Assembly (NCBI GenBank): GCA_902773365.1
Contig: CACYEG010000035.1
Span: forward strand, 1 to 29,680
DNA from: an uncultured Erysipelotrichaceae bacterium
GTDB taxonomy: Bacteria; Bacillota_I; Bacilli_A; RF39; UBA660
Direction: 5' to 3'
Length of the DNA: 29,680 bases
Shown: positions 1 to 7,491 of the stretch, piece by piece
Numbering within the stretch: position 1 is the stretch's first letter
Layout: the number at the start of each line of letters is the position of its first letter
The notes under the pieces: generated by a model
The model's database searches: none
Seen by the model: only the letters and a program-made list of their open reading frames with translations
What the model was told of the DNA's origin: nothing
Translations under genes and position numbers: made by a program

Positions 1-15
1 CTTTGAATAATTTTC

Positions 16-65
16 AAGAAAAGAAAAACTCGTGTTTTCCCTTTATTCAAGGGACTTTACGAGTT
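16..65 (-). terminator. Rho-independent terminator of secA
   Basis: On the minus strand a 7-bp stem AACTCGT/ACGAGTT (27-33 with 59-65) carries an inner stem AAGGG/CCCTT (39-43 with 49-53). It is followed by a T-rich tract (17-26). The outer stem starts inside the secA TAA stop codon (64-66), so stop codon and terminator are fused. Confidence 0.8.
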
Positions 66-2562
66 ATTTACCACAACATTGCTTATATTTTTTACCACTG
101 CCACATGGACACGGATCATTTCTGCCAATTTTAGTTGATTTCTTTGGACCTGCGCTTACATGATCTTTTCCATCGTTTGCACTTGCTCTTCTTGTTTGTT
201 TTCTTTCAACAGAATTTTGTACTACTTCTGCACGTAGTAGGAAGTTAGATATATTTTGATCTATACTTTCTAATAAATCTTGGAATAGATTATATCCCTC
301 TAGAGCGTAAGCTTGAAGAGGATTTGTTTGTGCATATCCTCTTAGTCCAATTCCTTCTTTTAAGTGATCCATAGTTGTAATATGTTCAATCCAAGCTTCA
401 TCGATAACCCTTAATGAGATAATTCTTTCAAATTCATTTATTATCTCACTTGGTGTATCTTTAGTCTTCTCATCATATTCGTTTACGACTGCATCAAATA
501 TAGCATCTTCAACTTCTGCAACTTTTTTGCCTTCGATTAAACTTTCTTCAATTTTTGTCTTTCTTAACAAGTTTGTATTTACATATTCAACTATCTCACT
601 ATTGTCATTTTTTGTTAGTTTACCCTCTGGTGCGATGTGTTTTTCTACGACGTCACAAACATGGTTATGAAGTGTATCTAGAATGATGTCTCTTTCGCTC
701 TCAGCGTCTAGTAGTTCATTTCTTTTTCTATAAATTATAGTTCTTTGTTCACTTACTACATTATCATAGTCTAGTAAGTGCTTACGAGTATCGTAGTTGT
801 TTCCTTCTACCTTCTTTTGAGCATTTTCTATAGATTTAGATAACATCTTATTTTGTATTGCTTGTGTTTCAGGCATTCCTAGACTTTGCACCATCATTTT
901 AACTTTATCAGTACCGAATCTTCTCATTAATTCATCTTCAAATGATACAAAGAATTGGCTCTTACCTGGATCTCCCTGACGTCCTGCACGACCACGCAAC
1001 TGGTTATCTATACGGCGTGATTCATGTCTTTCAGTACCTATGACATATAGGCCCCCTAATTCTACAACGCCTTCGCCAAGTTTAATATCAGTACCACGAC
1101 CAGCCATGTTAGTTGCGATAGTTACTGCACCTTTTTGACCAGCTTTAGCAATAATTTCAGCTTCTCTTGCATGGTTCTTAGCATTTAACACCTCATGTGG
1201 TATTCCTTCTCTTGTTAGCATCTTAGAAAGTCTTTCATTATTTTCAACTGATATAGTACCAACAAGTATTGGCTGACCCGTCTCATGAGTCTTCTTAATT
1301 TCTTCAACAATAGCTTTATACTTCCCTGCTTCTGTTGCAAATATCAAGTCTGTGTAGTCTGTTCTAATTACAGGTTTATTGGTAGGTATTCTGATAACAT
1401 ACATGTTGTAGATATCTCTAAATTCCTCTTCTTCAGTTTTAGCAGTACCAGTCATACCAGCAATTTTTTTATACATTCTAAATAAATTCTGGAACGTAAT
1501 TGTTGCCATAGTCTTTGTTTCTTCGTTAATTTTTACGCCTTCTTTAGCTTCTATAGCTTGGTGTAATCCTTCGCTAAATTGACGACCTGGCATAAGTCTA
1601 CCAGTAAATTGGTCTACTATAACTATTTCCTTTTCGTCACTTACTACATAGTCGACATCCTTCTTCATTGCAAAGTTTGCTTGTAGTGCTTGAATGATGT
1701 GGTGAACTAGTGCAGTATTTTCTTCGCTATATAGGTTTTTAATTCCAAACGATGCTTGAACCTTTTCACTGCCGCTTTCGGTAAGTGAGACTCTCTTCAC
1801 TTTTTCATCAACTGTATAATCTTCATTTTCTTTTAGCTTCTTGACTGCGACGTCTGCATCCATATATAGGTTAGCAGAATTCATCTTTCCTCCACTAATG
1901 ATAAGTGGTGTACGAGCTTCATCGATTAATACAGAATCGACTTCATCGATAATTACGAAGTTAAGTGGTCTTTGTACTCTATCCGATTTATTTAAAACCA
2001 TATTATCTCTTAGATAATCAAAACCAATTTCATTGTTTGTAGAATATAAGATATCGCAATTATACATATCACGTTTTTCTTCAGGACTTTGTTCTCTTAA
2101 GTTAAGGCCTACTGTTAGTCCTAAGAACTTAAAGATTTGTCCCATCCATTCAGAGTCACGCTTAGCTAGGAACTCGTTAACTGTAATAATGTGCACACCT
2201 TCGCCAGTTAGTGCATTTAAATATGCTGGTAATATTTCTGTTAATGTTTTTCCTTCACCAGTTTTCATTTCTGCAATATTACCGTAGTGTATTGCTAATC
2301 CACCAAGTAACTGAACATAGTATGGTTTTTCTCCGATCACTCTAAATGCTGCTTCTCTTGCAACTGCAAAAGCAGGTATAATTAGATTATCTAGAGTTGT
2401 ACCATTCTTAAGTTCTTCTTTAAATTCTATTGTCTTTGCAGCTAGTTCTTCATCTGATAGTTTTTGAATTTCTGGTTCTAGTGCATCTATAGCGTCTGCT
2501 ATTTTTCTAAATTTTTGTAATTCTTTGTATTCTGAATCAACTAATTTTTTTATTATATTCAT
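64..2562 (-). CDS. secA: Preprotein translocase ATPase SecA
   Basis: SecA is the motor ATPase that pushes unfolded preproteins through the SecYEG channel at the membrane. The 832-aa protein has the Walker A motif MKTGEGKT near residue 100, the DEVDSVLIDEART Walker B region near residue 210, the GTAKTEEEEF linker and the RGRAGRQGDPG helicase motif. It ends in the zinc-binding SEC-C tail CPCGSGKKYKQCC. Length matches standard Firmicutes SecA. I place the start at ATG 2562: a GTG at 2571 is in frame, but it lies on the Shine-Dalgarno GGAGGG (2571-2576), which is correctly spaced for ATG 2562. hpf lies just upstream, as in many Bacillota; prfB, often next, would be outside the window. A terminator overlaps the stop codon. 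Confidence 0.97.
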   Translation of the reverse strand: MNIIKKLVDSEYKELQKFRKIADAIDALEPEIQKLSDEELAAKTIEFKEELKNGTTLDNLIIPAFAVAREAAFRVIGEKPYYVQLLGGLAIHYGNIAEMKTGEGKTLTEILPAYLNALTGEGVHIITVNEFLAKRDSEWMGQIFKFLGLTVGLNLREQSPEEKRDMYNCDILYSTNNEIGFDYLRDNMVLNKSDRVQRPLNFVIIDEVDSVLIDEARTPLIISGGKMNSANLYMDADVAVKKLKENEDYTVDEKVKRVSLTESGSEKVQASFGIKNLYSEENTALVHHIIQALQANFAMKKDVDYVVSDEKEIVIVDQFTGRLMPGRQFSEGLHQAIEAKEGVKINEETKTMATITFQNLFRMYKKIAGMTGTAKTEEEEFRDIYNMYVIRIPTNKPVIRTDYTDLIFATEAGKYKAIVEEIKKTHETGQPILVGTISVENNERLSKMLTREGIPHEVLNAKNHAREAEIIAKAGQKGAVTIATNMAGRGTDIKLGEGVVELGGLYVIGTERHESRRIDNQLRGRAGRQGDPGKSQFFVSFEDELMRRFGTDKVKMMVQSLGMPETQAIQNKMLSKSIENAQKKVEGNNYDTRKHLLDYDNVVSEQRTIIYRKRNELLDAESERDIILDTLHNHVCDVVEKHIAPEGKLTKNDNSEIVEYVNTNLLRKTKIEESLIEGKKVAEVEDAIFDAVVNEYDEKTKDTPSEIINEFERIISLRVIDEAWIEHITTMDHLKEGIGLRGYAQTNPLQAYALEGYNLFQDLLESIDQNISNFLLRAEVVQNSVERKQTRRASANDGKDHVSAGPKKSTKIGRNDPCPCGSGKKYKQCCGK

Positions 2563-2585
2563 TGATTTCACCCTCCACGGATATT

Positions 2586-2614
2586 ATTTTAACAAAATAA
2601 AAGGAAAATGTAAA
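2586..2614 (-). promoter_or_regulatory. secA promoter, sigma-A type
   Basis: On the minus strand TTTACA (2609-2614), a 17-bp spacer and TAAAAT (2586-2591) lie ahead of the secA Shine-Dalgarno. The same hexamer pair and spacing recur upstream of hpf. Confidence 0.6.
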
Positions 2615-2622
2615 CTTTTCCC
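2594..2622 (-). terminator. Possible weak terminator before secA
   Basis: Minus-strand GGAAAA/TTTTCC hairpin (2603-2608 with 2616-2621), directly after the stop codon of the 2622-2972 gene and followed by TTTTATTTT. The loop holds the secA -35 hexamer. The stem is only 6 bp and mostly A-U, so termination is uncertain. Confidence 0.4.
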
Positions 2623-2972
2623 TATAAGATTTTACTTATTTCAACTGATTTTAATCCTATATTTAAATACTGATTTGTCGTATTTGGCGATTCAATATTA
2701 TTTTGAAGAATATTTTCATTCAATCTTATATGTAAATAAGAATCAATATCACCAGGATATGATAAAATATCAATACCATTTAAACTTGACACTACCCTCA
2801 AAACAACTTTTATAAATTTTTCTGTGGCATGCATTTGAATTCTATCTCTATCTTCATCTGTTTCTGCACCCTTGAATCGTAAGTATCGTCTAGGTATAAA
2901 GTCGACAATTTCGATATCTTGAATTCCCCTACTATATAAAAGACCACATAATAATGAAAAAGCTGCTACCAT
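2622..2972 (-). CDS. Uncharacterised membrane-anchored protein, probably N-terminally frameshifted
   Basis: I do not recognise the family. The 116-aa frame begins with a hydrophobic stretch (about residues 1-15, MVAAFSLLCGLLYS) that looks like a membrane anchor but lacks the positive residues normally preceding one. No Shine-Dalgarno is visible before ATG 2972. Upstream, a 29-codon frame (2966-3055) with a GGGG ribosome site encodes a basic N-terminus and enters this frame if one A is added to the A6 run near 2988-2993. The combined product of about 140 residues would be a normal type II membrane protein with a soluble C-terminal part (DRDRIQMHATEKF, then a beta-rich tail). It sits between hpf and secA. 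Whether the break is an assembly error, a true mutation or phase variation cannot be told here. Confidence 0.55.
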   Translation of the reverse strand: MVAAFSLLCGLLYSRGIQDIEIVDFIPRRYLRFKGAETDEDRDRIQMHATEKFIKVVLRVVSSLNGIDILSYPGDIDSYLHIRLNENILQNNIESPNTTNQYLNIGLKSVEISKIL

Positions 2973-3055
2973 ATACTTGAAAAAGATTTTTTAATATTTA
3001 TAACTGGTTGCGTTTCATTATATTTTCTGTTGAATCGCATATATTCGCGCAACAT
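2966..3055 (-). other. Short upstream reading frame, likely 5' part of the 2622-2972 gene
   Basis: A 29-codon frame on the minus strand starts at ATG 3055 or, better spaced from AGGGG, at TTG 3052. It ends at TAG 2966-2968, overlapping the downstream ATG as ATGGTAG. It encodes a basic N-terminus (MLREYMRFNRKYNETQ and onward). It may be the displaced 5' end of the next gene, or a leader coupling translation to it. Confidence 0.45.
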
Positions 3056-3106
3056 TACCCCTGGTTTCGCTTTTATAATGATTCTATAGAACCTCTTATT
3101 TTTAAC

Positions 3107-3634
3107 TTATCTAGCATTTATAATACCGTATGTTCCATCTTTTCTTCTATATACTACGCTAGTACATTTTTCTTGTGAATTTTTAAAGACGAAGAAATCG
3201 TGGTTTACCATTTCCATTTGTAGAATTGCTTCTTCTTCATCCATCGGTTTAAATTCGACTTCTTTTCTTCTAACTATTAGACTTGGCTCTTCTTCTTCCG
3301 TCACTCCTTCGTCGACCATTATGTATCCCTTTTTATCTTTGTATCTACTAGATATTTTAGATTTATTCTTTTTAATTTGAGACTCTAATTTCTTTTGAAC
3401 CAAATCTATTGCAGCATATAAGTCAGAGTGACTTTCTTCTGCTCTTATTGTAAATAATTTAGTAGGGATTGTAACTTCTATTATTTGATCGTTACCCTTT
3501 ACCCTTATTTTAACAATTATATCTATATCACTCGTAGTGTCAAAGTATTTTTCTAATTTAGAAATCTTTTCTTCTACATACTCCTTAATTGCTTCTGTAA
3601 CCTTAATGTGATCTCCATGAATGGTTATTTTCAT
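3107..3634 (-). CDS. hpf: Ribosome hibernation promoting factor, long form
   Basis: Long HPF binds the 30S subunit and dimerises 70S ribosomes into inactive 100S particles in stationary phase or stress. The 175-aa protein has the N-terminal beta-alpha-beta fold (MKITIHGDHIKVTEAI, residues 1-100). A linker leads to the C-terminal dimerisation domain (about 118-175), with the typical block around FKPMDEEEAILQMEM and VVYRRKDGTYGII. Length fits the Gram-positive long form. ATG 3634 follows GGAG at good spacing. Its own promoter is just upstream, and secA follows after one small gene, the usual hpf-secA neighbourhood. Confidence 0.95.
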   Translation of the reverse strand: MKITIHGDHIKVTEAIKEYVEEKISKLEKYFDTTSDIDIIVKIRVKGNDQIIEVTIPTKLFTIRAEESHSDLYAAIDLVQKKLESQIKKNKSKISSRYKDKKGYIMVDEGVTEEEEPSLIVRRKEVEFKPMDEEEAILQMEMVNHDFFVFKNSQEKCTSVVYRRKDGTYGIINAR

Positions 3635-3656
3635 TCTATAATCATCTCCTAAAACA

Positions 3657-3685
3657 ATTTTACCATAATCTTATACTTTTGTAAA
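3657..3685 (-). promoter_or_regulatory. hpf promoter, extended -10
   Basis: Minus-strand TTTACA (3680-3685), 17 bp, TAAAAT (3657-3662) with TG one base ahead of the -10. The spacer covers the last codons and stop of the upstream gene. The predicted transcript starts near 3650, just ahead of the Shine-Dalgarno. Confidence 0.6.
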
Positions 3686-4189
3686 TTTACTCTTATACTT
3701 TTTCCAAAGTATATTTTTTTCTGCGTAATGAATGTAGTCGATATAATCCGTGCCAATAATAATAGAATCCTTGCTGAAAGTTTTTATATCTTTACTTTTT
3801 TTCTTACTATAAAATGATGTAAATGTTTCTCCATCGTAATAAATTAGCTTTGGATAATCCTTAATATTTTTTAATAAGGATTCTATTGTTGTAAATGTAA
3901 TTTCTCCGCAGTCGAAAGGTTTTATAACCATCTTATACAACGCCATAATATCACATGTAGTTATATTGTTATATAAAATGTCAACATCAAGTTTTAATAG
4001 ACCACCTACTATTTTATTTTTTTGAAAAATTGATTTAAGTATTTCAATACATTCTTTAACACTTCTAATATCGCCATTTTCAAAAAAAAGAGATGTATCA
4101 ACTTCCTCAATAATCTCTTTTTTCTTTTTTACCAAGTATAAGTATATTTTATTATGAGAGATGTATAATAGCATCTTTTCTCTTTTCAT
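3671..4189 (-). CDS. Uncharacterised protein translationally coupled to spoIIQ
   Basis: I do not recognise this 172-aa protein. It has no signal peptide or transmembrane segment. It is rich in Lys, Ile and Tyr, with alternating strand-like and helix-like stretches (LLYISHNKIYLYLVKKKKEI near the N-terminus, then helix 40-60). Its start ATG 4189 lies one base after the spoIIQ TAA, with GGTG as ribosome site inside the last spoIIQ codons. The two are therefore almost certainly translated from one mRNA, and a forespore or sporulation role is a fair inference. The N-terminal strand-turn-strand is vaguely like the first subdomain of actin-like proteins, and mbl lies near spoIIQ in B. subtilis, but no ATPase motif is visible and I do not claim homology. 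Confidence 0.75.
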   Translation of the reverse strand: MKREKMLLYISHNKIYLYLVKKKKEIIEEVDTSLFFENGDIRSVKECIEILKSIFQKNKIVGGLLKLDVDILYNNITTCDIMALYKMVIKPFDCGEITFTTIESLLKNIKDYPKLIYYDGETFTSFYSKKKSKDIKTFSKDSIIIGTDYIDYIHYAEKNILWKKYKSKFTKV

Positions 4190-4190
4190 A

Positions 4191-4844
4191 TTACACCATT
4201 AAATCTGATATTTTCATATTATAAAAATCTACTGGGTTTATTATTTCGCCTTTATAATTAACTTCAAATAACAAGGCATTATCATATCCACCATCGATGG
4301 CAGCATATCCGCTTTTTCCAATAACGTCGTTTTGTTTAACACTATCGCCTACTTTTACATTAACTTCTTCTAAACAATGATACACTGTTATTAATTCATT
4401 TGTATGTGCTATTTCAATAACATTTCCAAGTATTTCATCTTTAGTTATGCTTGTTACTGTGCCATCTAGTACACTAACTACATCGAACTTTTCTTTACCA
4501 GTATACAATATACCAGTGTTTTGCATGTAAGTGTTTTTATAAAATAATATTCCCTTTTCTCTATCTTCGATACTTTTAGATTTGTCATAGTAATCTTTTG
4601 CTATTTCTACTCCATCATGTAAAAATGGATGATTTACCGTTTCGTTTGTTATTTCGACAACATTTATTACGTCGTCATATTCATTTGTATCTACGATATC
4701 TTTTGCCACAAGCTCACTTGGCTCAGCTTCTTTAATCCCAATTGATAAGTATTTTCCAATCATAACTGTACTAACGGCGATTGTACCTAACGCTAAAGCA
4801 TAGACGGCCGTTATTACCCAACTTTTTAATTTGTATTTTTTCAT
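4191..4844 (-). CDS. spoIIQ: SpoIIQ-like engulfment protein with degenerate LytM (M23) domain
   Basis: SpoIIQ is a forespore membrane protein that pairs with mother-cell SpoIIIAH across the septum during engulfment. The 217-aa product has a basic N-terminus, one transmembrane helix (about residues 8-30, VITAVYALALGTIAVSTVMIG) and a C-terminal LytM/M23 fold (about 115-215). Two of three metal-binding positions are lost: the HxxxD motif reads NTGILY and the HxH motif reads LLF. Only the His of VYHCL remains. It is thus a binding fold, not a peptidase, as reported for B. subtilis SpoIIQ. ATG 4844 is used: in-frame GTG 4851-4853 abuts the Shine-Dalgarno GAGGG. It follows spoIID and carries a sigma-F-like promoter. 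Confidence 0.85.
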   Translation of the reverse strand: MKKYKLKSWVITAVYALALGTIAVSTVMIGKYLSIGIKEAEPSELVAKDIVDTNEYDDVINVVEITNETVNHPFLHDGVEIAKDYYDKSKSIEDREKGILFYKNTYMQNTGILYTGKEKFDVVSVLDGTVTSITKDEILGNVIEIAHTNELITVYHCLEEVNVKVGDSVKQNDVIGKSGYAAIDGGYDNALLFEVNYKGEIINPVDFYNMKISDLMV

Positions 4845-4864
4845 ATATTTCACCCTCTAATATG

Positions 4865-4893
4865 ATTTTGGGCGAATTTAATGATTTTTATAC
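4865..4893 (-). promoter_or_regulatory. Sigma-F-like promoter of spoIIQ
   Basis: Minus-strand GTATA (4889-4893), 15 bp, GCCCAAAAT (4865-4873). The B. subtilis sigma-F pattern is roughly GYWTA-N15-GGNNANANT, so only one core position differs. The -35 overlaps the spoIID stop (GTA TAA). spoIIQ belongs to the sigma-F regulon in B. subtilis. The predicted start near 4858 gives a leader of about 14 nt. Confidence 0.55.
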
Positions 4894-5808
4894 ATTTTTT
4901 ATATCTTTAATCTCTACCCCAGTATAATAATGTTTTAAAATATCTATATAACTGTATCCTGCATTAGCATATCCATTTGCTCCATATTGACTCATTCCTA
5001 CTCCATGTCCATAGCCATATGTCGTTATTTCAACTTCATCGGTTATTTCAATTTTAAAATTTGCACTTCTCAAATATAATTTTTTTCTAAATTCATTACC
5101 TTCAAATTTTTCGCCACATATGGATATTTCCCTAACATATCCGTTTTCGTTGTAAGCTATATTTTCCACAATGGGATAGGTGCAGTTTAATTTAAGTGAC
5201 GAGATAAATTCTTGGATAGATATTTTTTTAAGTACTTTAAATCCGTTTAGATTATCATTATCATAAATTGAGTCAGTACTTTTTAAATAATCTAAATTCT
5301 CCTTAAATACATTTTTTACATCTTGTGTTTTACCAGAACTCATGGAAAAGTATAGTGCATCTATCAATTTATTATCATATGTTAATACTTCTCCTTTTGT
5401 TTCATTCACAGCATTCATAATTTTAGTCATATATTTTTTATAATTAGATCCCCATTTATCAATTAGTGCTTTTTCATCTAAATAAACTTGATTTGTTGTG
5501 TTGCTAGTCAAGTCATACACGCCATTATTATTTTGTTTTCTATACAATGCATATGTTCTACTTGCAACTGCTTGAGCTTTTAGTGCTTCTTCATTAAATA
5601 GCGCTGGCATTTCTCCTGCTACTACGCCAGTAATATATTTTTCTAGTTCGAGTTCTAACACTTCGCCATCATAAAGGGTTTTTATGTAAATAATAGGTGA
5701 ATCCTTTTTGCTCAAAATAAAATTAGTTTTATCTTTTAAAATAAAACTAATTACTACTAAAGGAATTAATGATACTGCTAAAAGAAATAATTTTTTATTA
5801 TTTATCAC
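4888..5808 (-). CDS. spoIID: Stage II sporulation protein D (SpoIID/LytB transglycosylase)
   Basis: SpoIID is a membrane-anchored lytic transglycosylase that cuts septal peptidoglycan with SpoIIP and SpoIIM to drive engulfment. The 306-aa product has a signal anchor (about residues 2-25, FLLAVSLIPLVVISFIL). The SpoIID core then contains VVAGEMPALFNEEALKAQAV, holding the catalytic Glu, followed by SRTYAL and the terminal YGYGHGVGMSQYGANGYA block. The frame is open further upstream, but that region codes for the DUF1146 protein in another frame. The start is taken as GTG 5808, which overlaps the upstream TGA as GTGA and has GGAGG 13 nt upstream; the long spacing suits coupled re-initiation. spoIIQ follows. 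Confidence 0.93.
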   Translation of the reverse strand: MINNKKLFLLAVSLIPLVVISFILKDKTNFILSKKDSPIIYIKTLYDGEVLELELEKYITGVVAGEMPALFNEEALKAQAVASRTYALYRKQNNNGVYDLTSNTTNQVYLDEKALIDKWGSNYKKYMTKIMNAVNETKGEVLTYDNKLIDALYFSMSSGKTQDVKNVFKENLDYLKSTDSIYDNDNLNGFKVLKKISIQEFISSLKLNCTYPIVENIAYNENGYVREISICGEKFEGNEFRKKLYLRSANFKIEITDEVEITTYGYGHGVGMSQYGANGYANAGYSYIDILKHYYTGVEIKDIKNV

Positions 5809-6002
5809 AATATCTTGCTTGCCTCCAAAAAATCGATTATAAAAGAAACAACCATCTGCGAAATCGCTATAATTAAAAAGCCTATGAATATACGTGCTTC
5901 CCAAATTCTATTCGGTTTAAAATACTTATTGATATTTAACCCTGATACCGCAAATGTTGTACTTAGAACTACTATCATGTAGATAATGATTCTATAATAC
6001 AT
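5805..6002 (-). CDS. ywzB: DUF1146 (YwzB-like) small membrane protein
   Basis: A 65-aa protein with two hydrophobic helices (about residues 1-22 and 38-58) separated by a short polar loop with KYFKPNRIWEARIF. The arrangement and the tail VSFIIDFLEASKIL match the DUF1146 family (YwzB in B. subtilis, near atp, murAA and spoIID). Function is unknown. ATG 6002 has GGAG at 6-nt spacing; ATG 6005 and 6020 are alternatives but too close to, or before, that site. It overlaps the end of the rpiB-like gene and its TGA overlaps the spoIID GTG, so three genes are read as one coupled unit. Confidence 0.75.
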   Translation of the reverse strand: MYYRIIIYMIVVLSTTFAVSGLNINKYFKPNRIWEARIFIGFLIIAISQMVVSFIIDFLEASKIL

Positions 6003-6450
6003 CATATTCTCCTGATTCATATTTCATGATTTTATTTACTCTTCTTATATGCCGTTCATCATTCATGATTTCTGCACTCATAAATGCGTCGATCATTTTT
6101 TTTATTAATGACATGTCTTTAGTGTAGTTAAAAGTCATTACATTAGCACCGTTATCATTTCTACAAAGAATTGCGTCTTCAACTGAATCGACTTTAGCGC
6201 ACCGGATACCCTTAACTTTATTTGCTGCAATGCTCATTCCTATACCCGTTCTACAAATAAGTATTCCGATTTCTGCATCTTTATTAACTACTTTTTTACA
6301 AGTCTTTATAGCAAAGTCTGGATAATCATCTGTTGGATTATTTATTGGACTGCAGTCAATTATTTCATGACCTTTTTCTTTAAGATAACTAATTATTTCT
6401 TCCTTATATTTTACACCCCTATGGTCACTTGCTATTGCTATTTTCATCAT
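5992..6450 (-). CDS. RpiB/LacA/LacB-family sugar-phosphate isomerase, divergent active site
   Basis: This family interconverts aldose and ketose phosphates, typically ribose-5-P and ribulose-5-P. The 152-aa protein has the DHRG motif (residues 9-12), the Cys-containing loop ICRTGIGMSIAANK (65-78) and the C-terminal RHIRRV. Two family-conserved places are altered. The loop CGTG reads CRTG (Arg67 for Gly), and the usual HND.NV segment reads NDNGANV, so the His used in sugar ring opening is replaced by Asp99. The Cys base is kept. It may be a pentose-phosphate isomerase with changed substrate choice; I leave the symbol blank. The start lies inside the upstream ATP-grasp gene behind GGAGG (ATG 6450 or 6447). 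Confidence 0.85.
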   Translation of the reverse strand: MMKIAIASDHRGVKYKEEIISYLKEKGHEIIDCSPINNPTDDYPDFAIKTCKKVVNKDAEIGILICRTGIGMSIAANKVKGIRCAKVDSVEDAILCRNDNGANVMTFNYTKDMSLIKKMIDAFMSAEIMNDERHIRRVNKIMKYESGEYDVL

Positions 6451-7444
6451 TATCCTCCTTCATAGCTTGTTGAAATCTTGGATAAACTCCAATATTACCT
6501 TCTCTATGCGCTGGTAACTGAAATATATCGTGTCCTGGAAAATCGTTGGCTTCAATTAGAAATGGCTTAGTCTCTCCAACGCAGACATCCCATCCGACGT
6601 ATCCTACTTCCTTAATTTCATTTGATGCATCAATACAAAGCTTTTTAACTCTTTCCCACATCGGTACTTTAAATCCAATTAGTTTTTCATGAGTAATTGG
6701 ATGTTCAAAATAGGTGTTATAAGTTTTATCATATGCTGGATAGTTAATAACACCAGTATCTATATCTAGCGGCGAAACAATACCTTCGTGATTTAGATTA
6801 TCTACAACATTATTGTTGTTACCTATGCGCAAGAATGCTGCGACAATTTTCTGATTAAGTGTATAAATTCTTACAGTATTTATACTTGTAGGATGGAGCT
6901 TAGATAATTTTTCATTTTGAATTGCTACTTCCTCTACTAAAATCTGTCCGTTTTTAAGTATTTCTTCGTAAATTGATTTTAGGTTTTTCTTGACAACTTT
7001 AATCTTTTCTACACCTTTTCCACATGTTCCATCTACAGGTTTAACAATAATGTATCCCTTATTAGAAACGAAATCTTTAAATTCATCATAATTAGAACCG
7101 TTAATAACCATGTAATCTCTATTTAAATATTTTTTAAACCTTTCATTAAATAGGACTTTACTTTCAAAATATTTAATATATTCTCTATTATTATATTTTT
7201 TAACAATGTCATTACTTTTTCCGCGTGTTAAGACCGTTTCTCTTTCTTTCCCATTCATTTTATACATTTCGAATAACTGGTAGTCCATATAACCTGCCTG
7301 ATATTTAAATCCACAAATAATTGTATCGATTAATAAATATATCCTAAGCTTTCCAGTTTTTTTATGAATGCTATTAATAACCTTAAAGTAATTTTTGAAA
7401 TTCATCTTTCCTATTCTTTTAAATATATATTTTAATTTGCGCAT
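6425..7444 (-). CDS. Sugar-transfer-associated ATP-grasp family protein
   Basis: A 339-aa protein with a basic, partly amphipathic N-terminus (1-40) and an ATP-grasp fold from about residue 100. Visible are the lid strand and lysine GYIIVKPVDGTCGKGVEKI, an ILVEE segment near 170, a SINTVRIYTL block, and the metal-binding end GYVGWDVCVGETKPFLIEAN. This matches the ATPgrasp_ST family, often found with glycan or cell-surface synthesis genes. Such enzymes join a carboxylate to an amine or thiol through an acyl-phosphate; the substrate here is unknown. ATG 7444 has only a weak GGTG site; Met14 is a possible alternative start. The 3' end overlaps the rpiB-like gene by 26 bases. Confidence 0.75.
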   Translation of the reverse strand: MRKLKYIFKRIGKMNFKNYFKVINSIHKKTGKLRIYLLIDTIICGFKYQAGYMDYQLFEMYKMNGKERETVLTRGKSNDIVKKYNNREYIKYFESKVLFNERFKKYLNRDYMVINGSNYDEFKDFVSNKGYIIVKPVDGTCGKGVEKIKVVKKNLKSIYEEILKNGQILVEEVAIQNEKLSKLHPTSINTVRIYTLNQKIVAAFLRIGNNNNVVDNLNHEGIVSPLDIDTGVINYPAYDKTYNTYFEHPITHEKLIGFKVPMWERVKKLCIDASNEIKEVGYVGWDVCVGETKPFLIEANDFPGHDIFQLPAHREGNIGVYPRFQQAMKEDNDENSNSK

Positions 7445-7465
7445 ATCATCACCAATTTAATTATA

Positions 7466-7491
7466 ACAAAAAAGAAACTAGTTTTCACTAG
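7466..7491 (-). terminator. Terminator of rpmE with GAAA tetraloop
   Basis: Minus-strand CTAGT-GAAA-ACTAG (7487-7491 with 7478-7482), followed by TTTCTTTTTT. The 3' stem arm contains the rpmE TAG stop (7478-7480) and the stem encodes the last residues of L31. Confidence 0.75.

Noticed and set aside
2033..2287. Plus-strand frames inside secA and other long genes
   Set aside because: They lie wholly within well-identified genes on the other strand and show no motif or ribosome site.
2563..2571. GTG start giving SecA three extra residues
   Set aside because: The GTG lies on the Shine-Dalgarno that serves ATG 2562. The same reasoning removes the GTG starts of spoIIQ and the comK-like gene.
5809..5904. 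N-terminal extension of SpoIID from an upstream ATG
   Set aside because: The region is coding in another frame for the DUF1146 protein, and the extension does not look like a SpoIID N-terminus.
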